From positions 28,494-92,493 of the forward strand of contig NZ_JSVU01000011.1 of assembly GCF_000952855.1 (NCBI RefSeq): 64,000 bases of DNA, written 5' to 3'. Below the pieces are notes generated by a model that searched no databases, was not told the DNA's origin, and worked only from the letters and a program-made list of their open reading frames with translations. Made by a program: the position numbers and the translations under genes. The stretch comes from Aequorivita vladivostokensis. GTDB lineage: Bacteria > Bacteroidota > Bacteroidia > Flavobacteriales > Flavobacteriaceae. Every line of letters begins with the position of its first letter. Position 1 is the stretch's first letter. Positions 35,956 through 45,292 of the stretch are shown here, in pieces.

Positions 35956-36010
35956 TATTTTTCGCTATATTTATCTCACAGTTTAACACTCCCCACTAAA
36001 ATAGTTTCAA

Positions 36011-37318
36011 ATGAAAGAGGATTTTCTGCACTACGTGTGGAAATTTCAGAAGTTTGACGTGGGCGGTATTTGCACTTCAAATGGTGAAATTTTACACATA
36101 AAAAACCCCGGGAGTCATAACCAGAACTCTGGCCCTGATTTTTTTAATGCCCAGATTGAGTTGGATGGCCAACTATGGGCCGGCAATGTGGAAATTCACT
36201 TAAAGTCTTCCGATTGGTATGCCCATGCCCACGAAACCGACGCGGCGTATGACAACGTGATCCTCCACGTAGTATGGGAACACGATGCCGAAATTTACAG
36301 AAAGGACGGCTCCGCGATTCCCACTTTTATTTTGAAAAAACACGTTCCGAAAACCACCCAAGAGCACTACCAAAAGCTGTTTTCAAAGGAAAAAAAATGG
36401 ATCAACTGCGAAAATGATTTTGCTTCAATAGACGAGTTTACTGCGGAAAATTGGTTGGAAAGACTGTATCTGGAACGGCTTCAAAGAAAAGAAAAGATAC
36501 TTCTGAAGGAGCTGAAAGAAACTCAAAACCACTGGGAAAGTTTACTTTTTAGAATGCTTTGTAAAAATTTTGGCTTGAAGGTAAATGGCGATTCCTTTTT
36601 CAGCGTTGCCAAATCGATTGATTTTTCGGTAGTAAAAAAATGTAGCCAGGAACGGCAAGATTTGGAGGCCCTTTTAATGGGGCAGGCTGGGTTACTGGAA
36701 GGCGATACGGAGGATTGGTATTTCAAAACGCTGAAAACCCGTTATGGATATTTAAAGCACAAATTCCAACTGGACAATGCAAATGTAATTGTCCCGAAGT
36801 TTTTCAGGCTGCGTCCACCGAACTTTCCCACGGTGCGCCTGGCACAGTTCGCGATGCTCTATTTTGAGCAGCCCAGCCTTTTTTCAAAAGTAATTTCCGG
36901 AAAAAATTTAGAAGCGTTTTATGAATTGTTCAACGTAGCGGGAAGCGAGTATTGGGACACGCATTACAATTTTGGGATTGGTTCCTTGCAACGCAAAAAA
37001 CGCGTTTCCAAGAGCTTGATGGATCTTTTGGTAATCAATACCATTATACCTATTAAGTTTTGCTATGCGGTTCAACAGGGCCGGGACATTTCTGACGAAA
37101 TATTGGAACTGGCCGCCAAAATTTCTTCGGAAGAGAATGCCATCGTCAAAAAGTTCAATTCTTTAAAAAAGATATCAAAAAGCGCAGGCCACAGTCAGGC
37201 ATTGCTTCACCTTAAAACGGAATATTGCGACAAGAACCGATGTTTGCAGTGCGCCATTGGCAGTTCTATAATTGGCACGGTCGCCCAGCCCGAAGTAAGA
37301 GGGATAATGGAAAATTGA
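36011..37318 (+). CDS. DUF2851 family protein
   Basis: A cytosolic protein of 435 residues, typical of the Bacteroidota family DUF2851. Recognisable parts are the first 20 residues (EDFLHYVWKFQKF), PGSHNQNSGPDFFNAQI at about 34-50, VEIHLKSSDWYAHAH at about 59-73 and LHVVWEHD at about 85-92; a Cys-rich stretch (CDKNRCLQCAIG) lies near the C-terminus. The EIH...W...H...D combination resembles metal or nuclease-like sites, but no activity is established. The 55-nt gap before it holds nothing else clear. Confidence 0.85.
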   Translation: MKEDFLHYVWKFQKFDVGGICTSNGEILHIKNPGSHNQNSGPDFFNAQIELDGQLWAGNVEIHLKSSDWYAHAHETDAAYDNVILHVVWEHDAEIYRKDGSAIPTFILKKHVPKTTQEHYQKLFSKEKKWINCENDFASIDEFTAENWLERLYLERLQRKEKILLKELKETQNHWESLLFRMLCKNFGLKVNGDSFFSVAKSIDFSVVKKCSQERQDLEALLMGQAGLLEGDTEDWYFKTLKTRYGYLKHKFQLDNANVIVPKFFRLRPPNFPTVRLAQFAMLYFEQPSLFSKVISGKNLEAFYELFNVAGSEYWDTHYNFGIGSLQRKKRVSKSLMDLLVINTIIPIKFCYAVQQGRDISDEILELAAKISSEENAIVKKFNSLKKISKSAGHSQALLHLKTEYCDKNRCLQCAIGSSIIGTVAQPEVRGIMEN

Positions 37319-37373
37319 CTTTTTCCTTACCTTGACTTTCAATTTAAAGCGGAAAAAAGTGTAATTTGCAGCT

Positions 37374-37604
37374 ATGTTGCAAGCAGTATATTCATTGCGC
37401 CATTATCTTGAAAAACGAGGCTTTTATGTGTCTTCCAGATTGGCCGATAGGTTGGGAATGCGCGCCAAGAGCGTTCGGCTATTTTTTATTTATGTTTCCT
37501 TCGCCACTTTCGGAGTGGGCTTTGCCATCTATCTTACTTTGGCTTTCCTTTTAAAACTGAAGGATCTTGTGAACACAAAACGAACTTCGGTCTTTGATTT
37601 ATGA
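37374..37604 (+). CDS. PspC-domain membrane protein
   Basis: A 76-residue protein resembling the PspC domain: a short amphipathic beginning (residues 1-30) followed by one to two membrane helices (about 36-62) and a charged tail. PspC proteins sense envelope stress in other bacteria, but here the domain stands alone. Its stop overlaps the ATG of the potassium channel gene (ATGA), so the two are co-translated and may be functionally linked. Confidence 0.75.
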   Translation: MLQAVYSLRHYLEKRGFYVSSRLADRLGMRAKSVRLFFIYVSFATFGVGFAIYLTLAFLLKLKDLVNTKRTSVFDL

Positions 37605-38608
37605 AGCAACTTTATAATTCCAAAATAGCCATTGCTGTTTTCTTGCTCCTCGTTGTCTTTGCCACAGGAGTGATAGCATTTAGGTTTTTCTCAGACTATA
37701 GTTGGATTGATGCTTTTTATATGACTGTAATAACCATAACAACTGTTGGTTATGGCGAAGTCATGCCTTTGAGCCCTGCAGAAAAAATATTTGTGTCGCT
37801 TCTTATCATTTCCAGTATCTTTATCGTTGGGTACGCCATTTCAGTAATTACCGAATATATTTTAAGTAAGAACATAGGTGTTTTAAGACAGAAAAAAGTG
37901 CAGAAAAAATTGGAATCCATGCATAATCATATTATTGTTTGCGGATATGGCAGAAACGGCAAGCAGGCAGCCCAGAAATTATTGGCTTATAACCGTCCTT
38001 TTGTTATTATTGAAAAGGACGAAGATGTTATAGACCGTTTTTCGGATGAGAAGAATCTTTTTATCCTTGGCAATGCCATTGAAGACGATGTACTTTTAAA
38101 GGCTGGGATTCAAAGAGCCGCAACGCTTATCTGCGCCACCCCAAACGATGCCGACAATCTTTTTATCGTACTATCGGCCCGGCAGATGAACAAAAATCTT
38201 AAAATTATAAGCCGCGCCAGTGAAGAGACCAGTTATAAAAAACTGAAACTTGGCGGGGCAGATAATGTAATAATGCCCGATAAAATTGGCGGCGACCATA
38301 TGGCTTCCCTAGTGGTAGTGCCAGATCTCGTGGAGTTTTTGGATAATTTGACCGTTTCGGGCCAGCAGGATAGCATCAACGTAGAGCAAATACCGTTTGA
38401 AAATATGTGCCCCGACGGTAGGGAACAGGCTATTCATGATTTGGATGTCAGAAAGAAGACCGGCTGTTCCATAATTGGCTACCGATCACCTTCGGGAGAA
38501 TATATTGTAAATCCCGAACCCTCCCTAATACTTAAAAAAAATTCTAAACTTATATTGATCGGGCGCCCCGAACAAATAGAAAGCTTGAAGAGAGAATACG
38601 GTGTTTAA
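37601..38608 (+). CDS. Potassium channel protein with RCK (TrkA) domains
   Basis: A 335-residue two-helix channel: membrane helix at about 8-27, pore helix, selectivity filter TVGYG at 48-52, second helix at about 64-86. A cytosolic RCK_N domain follows (VCGYGRNGKQAA at about 112-123, the GxGxxG nucleotide loop) and then a TrkA_C domain (about 250-335). Such channels open or close on nucleotide or Ca2+ binding and set K+ flux. It follows the PspC-like gene with a 4-nt overlap. Confidence 0.9.
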   Translation: MKQLYNSKIAIAVFLLLVVFATGVIAFRFFSDYSWIDAFYMTVITITTVGYGEVMPLSPAEKIFVSLLIISSIFIVGYAISVITEYILSKNIGVLRQKKVQKKLESMHNHIIVCGYGRNGKQAAQKLLAYNRPFVIIEKDEDVIDRFSDEKNLFILGNAIEDDVLLKAGIQRAATLICATPNDADNLFIVLSARQMNKNLKIISRASEETSYKKLKLGGADNVIMPDKIGGDHMASLVVVPDLVEFLDNLTVSGQQDSINVEQIPFENMCPDGREQAIHDLDVRKKTGCSIIGYRSPSGEYIVNPEPSLILKKNSKLILIGRPEQIESLKREYGV

Positions 38609-38710
38609 GGAAACGTTAACAAATTTCCTTTTAATTTTTTGAAATTGTAGATTTTTTTAAGCATCTTGCTTCGTTTTATTTTTTAAAACGTTAAATCTTA
38701 AAATTCCACT

Positions 38711-40336
38711 ATGAAGAAATATCTTCTTTCGCTAATCACACTTTTAATACCAATCATCACCTTTGCGCAGAATAACTCAGCTTCTGACCGAGTTGATGCA
38801 ATTTTCCAAAAATACACGGGCTGGTTTGTTGATTTAATTTTTTATGAAATCCCGTTTTCGGAATCCTTCCAGATTCCTTGGGTTCTTATCGTTTTAATCG
38901 GAGGGGCGTTCTATTTCACAATCTATTTCAAATTAATAAACTTCACAGGTTTCGGTACTGCAATTCGGGTAGTTCGCGGAAAATATGAAGACATTGAAAA
39001 ACACGGCGCCGATACACTTTACGGCGACGTAACGTCAAACGAGCAGGAAAATTTGATAGAGACTATCCGCGATGACAGCGCAGATGGCGAAGTTTCCCAC
39101 TTTCAGGCTTTAACCGCAGCACTTTCCGCAACGGTAGGTCTGGGAAATATTGCCGGAGTAGCAGTGGCACTTTCCATTGGCGGACCGGGAGCAACCTTCT
39201 GGATGATCGTGGCAGGTTTACTGGGTATGGCGTCCAAATTTGCCGAATGTACCCTGGGTGTAAAATTCCGCGACGTGGGGCCGGACGGGACCGTTTACGG
39301 CGGGCCTATGTATTATCTTAAAAAAGGTCTGGGTCAAAAAGGTCTGGGTGGACTTGGAAAAGTACTTGCTATTCTTTTTGCAATATTCGTAATCGGGGGT
39401 TCTTTTGGCGGTGGAAATATGTTTCAGGCCAATCAGGCCGCAGCGCAGTTTGTGCAGCTTTTTGAACTGCAGGGAACGAGTGCTGCCATTTGGTTTGGAA
39501 TTGCAATGGCTATAATAGTAGCAGTTGTAATCATTGGAGGTATTAAAAGAATTGCCAAGGTAACAGAAAAGATAGTTCCATTTATGGCGGGTATTTATGT
39601 TTTGGGAGCCATTGTAATCTTGGTTGCCAATTACCATCATATAGGTGATGCGTTTGCGTTGATTTTTGAAGGAGCCTTTAGTGGTCTCGGTATTGCCGGT
39701 GGATTGGTAGGGGTAATGATACAGGGAATTCGTCGTGGTGCATTTTCAAATGAAGCGGGTGTAGGTTCCGCGGCTATTGCCCACTCTGCAGTACGAACCA
39801 AATATCCTGCTTCCGAAGGAATTGTTGCACTTTTGGAACCGTTTATCGATACGGTTGTTATCTGTACTATGACCGCCCTGGTTATTGTAATTACCAATTT
39901 TGACAATAACATTATTCAATATGGAGTAGAAATCAACGAAGGGGTAGAACTTACCGCCACCGCATTTGATAGTGTAATTCCGCACTTCTCTGTAGTACTG
40001 ACCGTAGCTGTTATTTTATTTGCCTTTTCTACAATGATCTCTTGGTCCTACTACGGAATGCAGGGCTGGGTATATCTCTTCGGAAGAGGAAAAGTTACCG
40101 AGCTTATTTATAAACTGTTATTTTGTATCTTTATATGGGTTGGGTCGGTTATTAGCCTCGGGTCGGTTATCAACTTCTCCGACGCCATGATTTTCGCGAT
40201 GGTAGTGCCTAACATAATTGGTGTTGTGTTATTAACGCCGGTTGTACGAAAAGAATTGAATCGCTATATGAAGGCTATCCGTACCAAGCATGAAGCCATT
40301 GATGATGGTTTGGAAGATATGCAGAAACATATGTAA
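38711..40336 (+). CDS. Sodium:alanine symporter family protein (AGCS)
   Basis: A membrane transporter of 541 residues with the AGCS signatures VGLGNIAGVAVALSIGGPG at about 144-162 and GGPMYYLKKGL at about 196-206, and around 11 helices. It imports alanine or glycine with Na+. The N-terminus carries a signal-like segment (ending near TFAQ) and an insertion of about 60 mostly acidic residues at about 87-137 before the first signature, which is common among bacteroidetal members but absent from shorter relatives. 102 nt upstream are AT-rich. Confidence 0.9.
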   Translation: MKKYLLSLITLLIPIITFAQNNSASDRVDAIFQKYTGWFVDLIFYEIPFSESFQIPWVLIVLIGGAFYFTIYFKLINFTGFGTAIRVVRGKYEDIEKHGADTLYGDVTSNEQENLIETIRDDSADGEVSHFQALTAALSATVGLGNIAGVAVALSIGGPGATFWMIVAGLLGMASKFAECTLGVKFRDVGPDGTVYGGPMYYLKKGLGQKGLGGLGKVLAILFAIFVIGGSFGGGNMFQANQAAAQFVQLFELQGTSAAIWFGIAMAIIVAVVIIGGIKRIAKVTEKIVPFMAGIYVLGAIVILVANYHHIGDAFALIFEGAFSGLGIAGGLVGVMIQGIRRGAFSNEAGVGSAAIAHSAVRTKYPASEGIVALLEPFIDTVVICTMTALVIVITNFDNNIIQYGVEINEGVELTATAFDSVIPHFSVVLTVAVILFAFSTMISWSYYGMQGWVYLFGRGKVTELIYKLLFCIFIWVGSVISLGSVINFSDAMIFAMVVPNIIGVVLLTPVVRKELNRYMKAIRTKHEAIDDGLEDMQKHM

Positions 40337-40348
40337 AAACGAAACAGT

Positions 40349-41233
40349 ATGGAACTAAAATCCCACTTCACGTTCAGCAAGCAGCAACGGAGTGGGATTT
40401 TGCTTTTGTTGTTGCTCATTGTTTCATTATTATGTGTTTATTGGTTCGTTGATTTTTCGGAAGAAGATACTTTGGATATTTCTTCATCCGAAATTGTCTC
40501 AATGCAAAAAGAAATTGATTCGCTTCGTACAGTTGAAATCGAAAATAAAAAGCCAAAAAAATATCCCTTCAACCCAAATTTCATTACAGATTACAAAGGT
40601 TATACTTTGGGAATGACCAATGAAGAAATAGACCGTTTGCTGCAATATAGAAAGGGGGGCAAATGGATCAATTCCGCGGCAGATTTTAAAAAGGTTACGG
40701 GAGTTTCAGATTCGTTGTTGAATGCATTGAGTCCGTATTTTAAATTTCCCGATTGGGTCAACAATCCGAAGCCGAGAAGTGATTTCAAAGATTATAAAAG
40801 CGAAAAAGGCTTTAACGAGAAAACTTTTTCACAAAAAATAGATCTCAATATCGCTACGGAAGAGCAGTTACAGCAGGTTAGTGGTATTGGCGAGGCATTG
40901 AGCAAACGAATTATTTTGTATCGCGAAAAATTGGGTGGATTTTCACATGATGTGCAATTATATAGCGTTTACGGATTGGAACCTTCGGTGGTACAGCGCG
41001 CACTTAATTTTTTTACAGTAAAAACTCCAAAACAGATAACGAAGATAAATGTGAACACGGCCTCTGCTTCCGACATCTCCACCGTACCGGGAATCTCTTT
41101 TGAAATGGCAAAAAAAATCTGGGAGTTCAGGCGTCTGCGTGAAAAAGTAACTACCACTGAGGAACTGGCCAAAATTGAAGGAATGACGGAAAGAAAGTTA
41201 CAGCTAATTCAGTTATATTTGTCCGTTGAGTAA
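40349..41233 (+). CDS. Membrane-anchored helix-hairpin-helix (ComEA-like) protein
   Basis: A protein of 294 residues with one membrane helix at about 17-35 and three helix-hairpin-helix units behind it: one around 85-130 (TNEEIDRLLQYRKGGKW), one at about 167-205 (LNIATEEQLQQVSGIGEALS) and one at about 232-280 (VNTASASDISTVPGISFEMA). HhH motifs bind DNA backbones without sequence specificity; ComEA proteins hold incoming DNA during natural transformation. No other competence genes are nearby, so a role in DNA uptake is possible but not shown. It begins 12 nt after the symporter stop. Confidence 0.82.
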   Translation: MELKSHFTFSKQQRSGILLLLLLIVSLLCVYWFVDFSEEDTLDISSSEIVSMQKEIDSLRTVEIENKKPKKYPFNPNFITDYKGYTLGMTNEEIDRLLQYRKGGKWINSAADFKKVTGVSDSLLNALSPYFKFPDWVNNPKPRSDFKDYKSEKGFNEKTFSQKIDLNIATEEQLQQVSGIGEALSKRIILYREKLGGFSHDVQLYSVYGLEPSVVQRALNFFTVKTPKQITKINVNTASASDISTVPGISFEMAKKIWEFRRLREKVTTTEELAKIEGMTERKLQLIQLYLSVE

Positions 41234-41265
41234 ATTTTCTAAATCGCCGAAAGGCTCATAAATAA

Positions 41266-41273
41266 TAGTTTTG
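41266..41273 (+). promoter_or_regulatory. -7 element close to the acyl-CoA dehydrogenase start
   Basis: TAGTTTTG at 41266-41273 fits TAnnTTTG perfectly but lies only 6 nt before ATG 41280. The transcript would start within a few bases of the start codon, so a near-leaderless mRNA or initiation at ATG 41289 must be considered. Confidence 0.55.
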
Positions 41274-41279
41274 CATCGC

Positions 41280-42446
41280 ATGGATAAAATGTATTTTACA
41301 GAAGAACACGAATTTTTTAGAAAGAGTTTTCAGGATTTTCTTCAAAAGGAAGTTGTCCCTCATATAGAAAAGTGGGAGAAAACCGGCCATATAGAACGTT
41401 TCATTTGGGAGAAATTTGGCGAGATGGGCTATTTCGGAATCTATCAGCCCGAGGAATATGGTGGCCTGGATCTCGACCTTTTTTATACCGTAATCTTTTT
41501 GGAAGAACTTCAAAAGGTGAATAGCGGCGGTTTTGCGGCGGCAATGTGGGCGCACGCCTATTTGGCGATGACGCACCTTAAAAAAGAGGCCAACCACGAG
41601 CAAAAGGAAAAATATCTTGCACCGAGTATAACTGGTGAAAAAATAGGCTGTCTTTGCATTACCGAACCTTTCGGAGGTAGTGATGTTTCCGGGATGCGGA
41701 GTACTGCCGTAAAAAAAAGCGATAGTTACATTCTGAACGGTTCCAAAACATTTATCACCAACGGAATTTATAGCGACTATCTGATTGTAGCGGCAAAAAC
41801 AGCTCCCGAATTGGGCAACAAAGGAATAAGCATTTTCGTGGTGGACCGCGATGCAAAAGGCGTTTCCGCAACCAAACTCGATAAATTGGGCTGGCGCGCT
41901 AGCGATACTGGAGAGATTGCCTTTGACAATGTGGAAATTCCCGCGGAAAATTTGATGGGCGAGGAGAACAAAGGTTTTCCGTACATCATGCAACATTTCG
42001 CCTTGGAGCGTTTGATTATGGGTATTAACGCCCATGCCCGTAGCGAGTTTGCCTTGGAATATACCATTCAATATATGAAGGACCGTTTTGCTTTTGGAAA
42101 AAGTATTTCAAAATTTCAGGCGTTGCGGCACCGCGTTGCACAACTTGCCAGTGAAATTGAGGTATGCAAGAACTTTAACTACGTTACGGCGAAACGGTTG
42201 AATGAAGGGGAATATGTGGTAAAGGAAGCCACAATGAGCAAACTCATTTCCACCAAAGTTGCCGATGAGGTAATGACCGAATGCCTGCAATTTTTGGGCG
42301 GCTATGGCTATATGGAAGATTACCCATTGGCGCGTTTACTGCGTGATAGTAGGCTTGGGCCCATTGGTGGTGGAACTTCCGAGATTTTACGTGAGATAAT
42401 TGCGAAGATGGTTATTGAGGGCAAGGAATATAAGCCGGCGACATAA
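41280..42446 (+). CDS. Acyl-CoA dehydrogenase
   Basis: A flavoenzyme of 388 residues that oxidises acyl-CoA to enoyl-CoA. FAD and substrate signatures are CITEPFGGSDVSGM at about 124-137 and SKTFITNG at about 155-162. The loop that carries the catalytic glutamate in medium-chain enzymes reads PIGGGTSE here, with Gly at that place; FALERLIMG at about 240-248 has the alternative glutamate used by long-chain and isovaleryl-CoA types, so activity is expected. The start is either ATG 41280 or ATG 41289; an upstream TTG at 41271 lies inside the promoter. Confidence 0.9.
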   Translation: MDKMYFTEEHEFFRKSFQDFLQKEVVPHIEKWEKTGHIERFIWEKFGEMGYFGIYQPEEYGGLDLDLFYTVIFLEELQKVNSGGFAAAMWAHAYLAMTHLKKEANHEQKEKYLAPSITGEKIGCLCITEPFGGSDVSGMRSTAVKKSDSYILNGSKTFITNGIYSDYLIVAAKTAPELGNKGISIFVVDRDAKGVSATKLDKLGWRASDTGEIAFDNVEIPAENLMGEENKGFPYIMQHFALERLIMGINAHARSEFALEYTIQYMKDRFAFGKSISKFQALRHRVAQLASEIEVCKNFNYVTAKRLNEGEYVVKEATMSKLISTKVADEVMTECLQFLGGYGYMEDYPLARLLRDSRLGPIGGGTSEILREIIAKMVIEGKEYKPAT

Positions 42447-42472
42447 TTTATTCATAATTCTAATTTCAGGAA

Positions 42473-43891
42473 ATGAAGCATTTCACTTTAAAAAGTCTTT
42501 TCACCTTATTTATTTTTTTCATCACAGCAACAACCTTCGCCCAAACTGAGCTAAAAGGTAAGGTTGCGGATTTCTTAACATTTCAGCCCATTGAAAGCGC
42601 CAGTGTTTATATTGAAAACACAACTATCGGCTCCATAACCAATGCCGATGGAAATTTCGTTTTGAAAGTGCCACAGCAACATTTGCAGGATACGTTGGTT
42701 ATTTCTTCCATCGGGTACAAAAGCTTTAGGGTTGTAATTAGTGAATTTGAAAATGGCTCCGATATTTTTTTGGAAGAAGACGTCGCCTCGCTGGATGAAG
42801 TGGTAATCGTAGCAGATCCGCGCCCCACAACCGGAAATGGTATTGTTGAGAGAGCCATTGAAAAACTTCCGAAAAATCTTCCCGAGCAAGCCTACCTTCA
42901 AAAGGGATTTCTGCGCCACAAAGAGCGCAACAAAAAGGAATACAAATGGCTTATTGAAAGCGCCATCACCTTATACGATTCCAGTTATGCTGCCGGAGCA
43001 AAGGACAACCTAAAAATAAACGTGGACGAAACTCGTAAAAGTTATGATTTAAGGGATGTTGATAGCCTGTTTACCTATTCCGCTTATTTAAAAAGCATGA
43101 ATTCAAAGGCCTCAAATTTGAATAGAAATTCGATTAAAACTTCCTCTTTAATTGAAGCCATAAAATGGAACGACAGCCGCGTGAATGGCTTGGAGAATCT
43201 TTTTAAGGGCAAGCTCAATTTGGTCCGCAATTCAAATGTTACCGGTGCTTTGTTGGGGAAAAATATGTTGGAAAAGCATCAGTTTGAACTCGATACTATT
43301 TTAGTTGACAACGGACGAAAAATCTATAAAATTAAAATTGAAAAAGGTACTGATTTTGTTGGGCTGAACACGCCGAACATCTACAACGAAGGTTTTGAGC
43401 CCAAGGGATGGATCTATATTTATTACGACAATTACGCCATCAAAAAAGTGGAGTATGAACTTGTTGCCGCATCTGACGTACAGAAAAAACGCAGCAAGAG
43501 TCTTTTTGATACGCAGACCATCCACAAACTGGTAATGACCTATAAGGATTACGACGGAAAAATGTATCCGAATTATATCTACTACGAAACCCCAAAACTA
43601 GTAAACACGGGCGACCGTTCTTCCGATAGGATAAAGACCGAGGCCGAACCGGGATTTGACAAGGACGAACAGTATTACTACACCATTCAGGAAATTTTAT
43701 TCAGCGACATCATCCAAGATCCGGAACTCGTAAAACAGGAACTGCGACAAAACGATTGGTCCGCAGATATTTTTTCAAGTAAGCCTTACAATGAATCTTT
43801 TTGGAAAAGTTACAACGTTTTGTTGGAGAGTAAAGAGGAGGAGAAGCTTATACAGGATTTGAGCAAACGTGCATCTTTGTATAAAGAATAA
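42473..43891 (+). CDS. Exported protein with N-terminal CarboxypepD_reg-like domain
   Basis: A protein of 472 residues with a signal peptide (ending near TTFAQ) and a CarboxypepD_reg-like beta-sandwich at about 24-105 (KGKVADFLTFQPIESASVYI, TNADGNFVLKVP). LDEVVIVADP at about 109-118 resembles the linker before the plug in SusC proteins, but no plug or barrel follows. Instead about 350 residues of mixed structure are present, typical of a bacteroidetal family of unknown role. Probably periplasmic or attached to the outer membrane. Begins 26 nt after the dehydrogenase, so co-transcription is possible. Confidence 0.8.
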   Translation: MKHFTLKSLFTLFIFFITATTFAQTELKGKVADFLTFQPIESASVYIENTTIGSITNADGNFVLKVPQQHLQDTLVISSIGYKSFRVVISEFENGSDIFLEEDVASLDEVVIVADPRPTTGNGIVERAIEKLPKNLPEQAYLQKGFLRHKERNKKEYKWLIESAITLYDSSYAAGAKDNLKINVDETRKSYDLRDVDSLFTYSAYLKSMNSKASNLNRNSIKTSSLIEAIKWNDSRVNGLENLFKGKLNLVRNSNVTGALLGKNMLEKHQFELDTILVDNGRKIYKIKIEKGTDFVGLNTPNIYNEGFEPKGWIYIYYDNYAIKKVEYELVAASDVQKKRSKSLFDTQTIHKLVMTYKDYDGKMYPNYIYYETPKLVNTGDRSSDRIKTEAEPGFDKDEQYYYTIQEILFSDIIQDPELVKQELRQNDWSADIFSSKPYNESFWKSYNVLLESKEEEKLIQDLSKRASLYKE

Positions 43892-43942
43892 CTTTTTTTA
43901 AAAAAAGTCACAAGTCATAACTCATAACTCATAACTATTTTC

Positions 43943-43950
43943 TATTTTTG
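43943..43950 (+). promoter_or_regulatory. -7 element of rpsU
   Basis: TATTTTTG at 43943-43950 fits TAnnTTTG, 29 nt before the ATG. CATAACT words repeated in tandem lie just upstream. Confidence 0.6.
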
Positions 43951-43963
43951 CCGCCCTAAAGAG

Positions 43964-43972
43964 AGGAGGTGA
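43964..43972 (+). promoter_or_regulatory. rpsU: Extended Shine-Dalgarno sequence of rpsU
   Basis: AGGAGGTGA is a perfect 9-nt complement to the 16S anti-Shine-Dalgarno, 7 nt before the ATG. Other strong genes here (tuf, rplL, rpoB) lack it. In Flavobacterium the anti-SD is masked by bS21, and rpsU keeps a strong SD as an autoregulatory device. Confidence 0.85.
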
Positions 43973-43979
43973 TGACACT

Positions 43980-44174
43980 ATGTTAATTATACCAGTTAAA
44001 GACGGAGAAAATATCGACAGAGCGCTGAAACGTTTCAAGCGTAAATTTGACCGTACAGGAACAATGCGCCAATTGCGTGCAAGACAAGCTTTTACAAAGC
44101 CATCGGTTAAGAAAAGAGCACAGCTTCAAAAAGCTCAGTATATCCAAAACCTAAGAGATCAGGAAGATATTTAG
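43980..44174 (+). CDS. rpsU: Small ribosomal subunit protein bS21
   Basis: A basic protein of 64 residues with the bS21 core VKDGENIDRALKRFKRKFDR at about 6-25 and an Arg/Lys-rich C-terminal helix (KKRAQLQKAQYIQNLR). It is a component of the 30S platform next to the 3' end of 16S rRNA. In Bacteroidota it helps to sequester the anti-Shine-Dalgarno sequence, which fits the strong SD in front of this gene only. Own promoter and terminator, so a single-gene transcript. Confidence 0.95.
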   Translation: MLIIPVKDGENIDRALKRFKRKFDRTGTMRQLRARQAFTKPSVKKRAQLQKAQYIQNLRDQEDI

Positions 44175-44199
44175 TAATCTATCTGAATCTTAAACATAT

Positions 44200-44233
44200 A
44201 AATCCGTTGGAAATTTTTCCAGCGGATTTTTTT
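44200..44233 (+). terminator. Rho-independent terminator of rpsU
   Basis: Stem AAATCCGTTGG/CCAGCGGATTT (44200-44210 with 44219-44229) with an AT loop and a run of T's. Confidence 0.88.
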
Positions 44234-44342
44234 ATGCATAAAAATTGTTGTGTTAGTGAGTTATTGAGTTATTTTGTAATACAATTTTCACTTTTGGCGA
44301 TTTCGCTGGTTATTGTGACAAAGCGCTTAAAATCTACAACCA

Positions 44343-45227
44343 ATGTCTTTTCAAACCTTCACGGACTATCTTCAGCTTGAAAAAAAGTACTCGCCGCACA
44401 CGGTGACTGCCTATTTGAAGGATTTGGAGGATTTTCAAAAGTTTGCCTCAGAAGAATATCAGTACTCGGAAATTGTAACCGTGAATTATAGCATTGTTCG
44501 AAGCTGGATTGTTTCACTTGTAGATTCGGGCATTTCAAACCGAACCGTAAATAGAAAAATTTCTTCACTTAAAACATACTACAAATTTCTTCTGAAAACG
44601 AGCCAGATCGAAATCAACCCCTTGGCAAAGCACAAAGCTTTGAAAACATCAAAAAAAATACAAGTCCCTTTTTCAGAAAACGAAATTGGAAATGTGATGG
44701 AGCTTTTCAGAGAAAAGGAAGATTTTGAGGGTGTGCGGGACCGATTGGTAGTGGAGCTTTTTTATTCCACGGGAATACGCAGGGCAGAGTTGATACATAT
44801 TAGAGTGGGGGATGTTTCTTTTTCGCAGAAAAGCCTGAAGGTGTTGGGCAAAAGGAATAAAGAGCGCATAATTCCACTATTGCCCACAGTTCTACAATCC
44901 TTGAATCATTATCTGTCCATTCGGGCTCAACTCGAAAACATCAAAGACTCAGAGGCATTGTTTCTCACGCAAAAGGGGGTTAAAATTTACGAAACACTTG
45001 TGTACAGGATTATAAATTCATACTTTAGTAAAACTTCGGAAAAGGTGAAGAAAAGCCCGCACATTTTGCGTCATTCTTTCGCGACGCACCTTTTGAACGA
45101 AGGCGCTGACATTAATTCAGTAAAAGAGTTGCTGGGGCATTCCAGTTTGGCCTCGACCCAGGTGTACACTCAAAATAGCATAGCCAAGTTGAAGGAGGTT
45201 TATAAAAATGCCCATCCGCGTAACTAG
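44343..45227 (+). CDS. xerC: Tyrosine recombinase XerC/D-type
   Basis: A 294-residue site-specific recombinase, the normal Xer length. The SAM-like DNA-binding domain spans about 1-90, the catalytic domain 105-290. Catalytic residues are R146 in STGIRRAEL, K170 in GKRNKER, H240 and R243 in HILRHSFATHLL, H266 in LGHSS and the nucleophile Y275 in TQVYT. Xer recombinases resolve chromosome dimers at dif. The housekeeping context (rpsU before, hpf after, no phage or integron genes) favours the chromosomal enzyme over a mobile integrase; no dif site was seen here. Confidence 0.9.
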   Translation: MSFQTFTDYLQLEKKYSPHTVTAYLKDLEDFQKFASEEYQYSEIVTVNYSIVRSWIVSLVDSGISNRTVNRKISSLKTYYKFLLKTSQIEINPLAKHKALKTSKKIQVPFSENEIGNVMELFREKEDFEGVRDRLVVELFYSTGIRRAELIHIRVGDVSFSQKSLKVLGKRNKERIIPLLPTVLQSLNHYLSIRAQLENIKDSEALFLTQKGVKIYETLVYRIINSYFSKTSEKVKKSPHILRHSFATHLLNEGADINSVKELLGHSSLASTQVYTQNSIAKLKEVYKNAHPRN

Positions 45228-45292
45228 ACAAATTCAAAATAGAGTATATGGGGTAAAATTACATATTACATTAACTTAAAAAATAATATAGT

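Noticed and set aside
44343..45227. Integrase of a genomic island at the tRNA cluster
   Set aside because: The recombinase has Xer length and motifs and sits between rpsU and hpf; no attachment-site duplication of a tRNA 3' end was found, the repeated tRNA-Trp pieces being 5' fragments.
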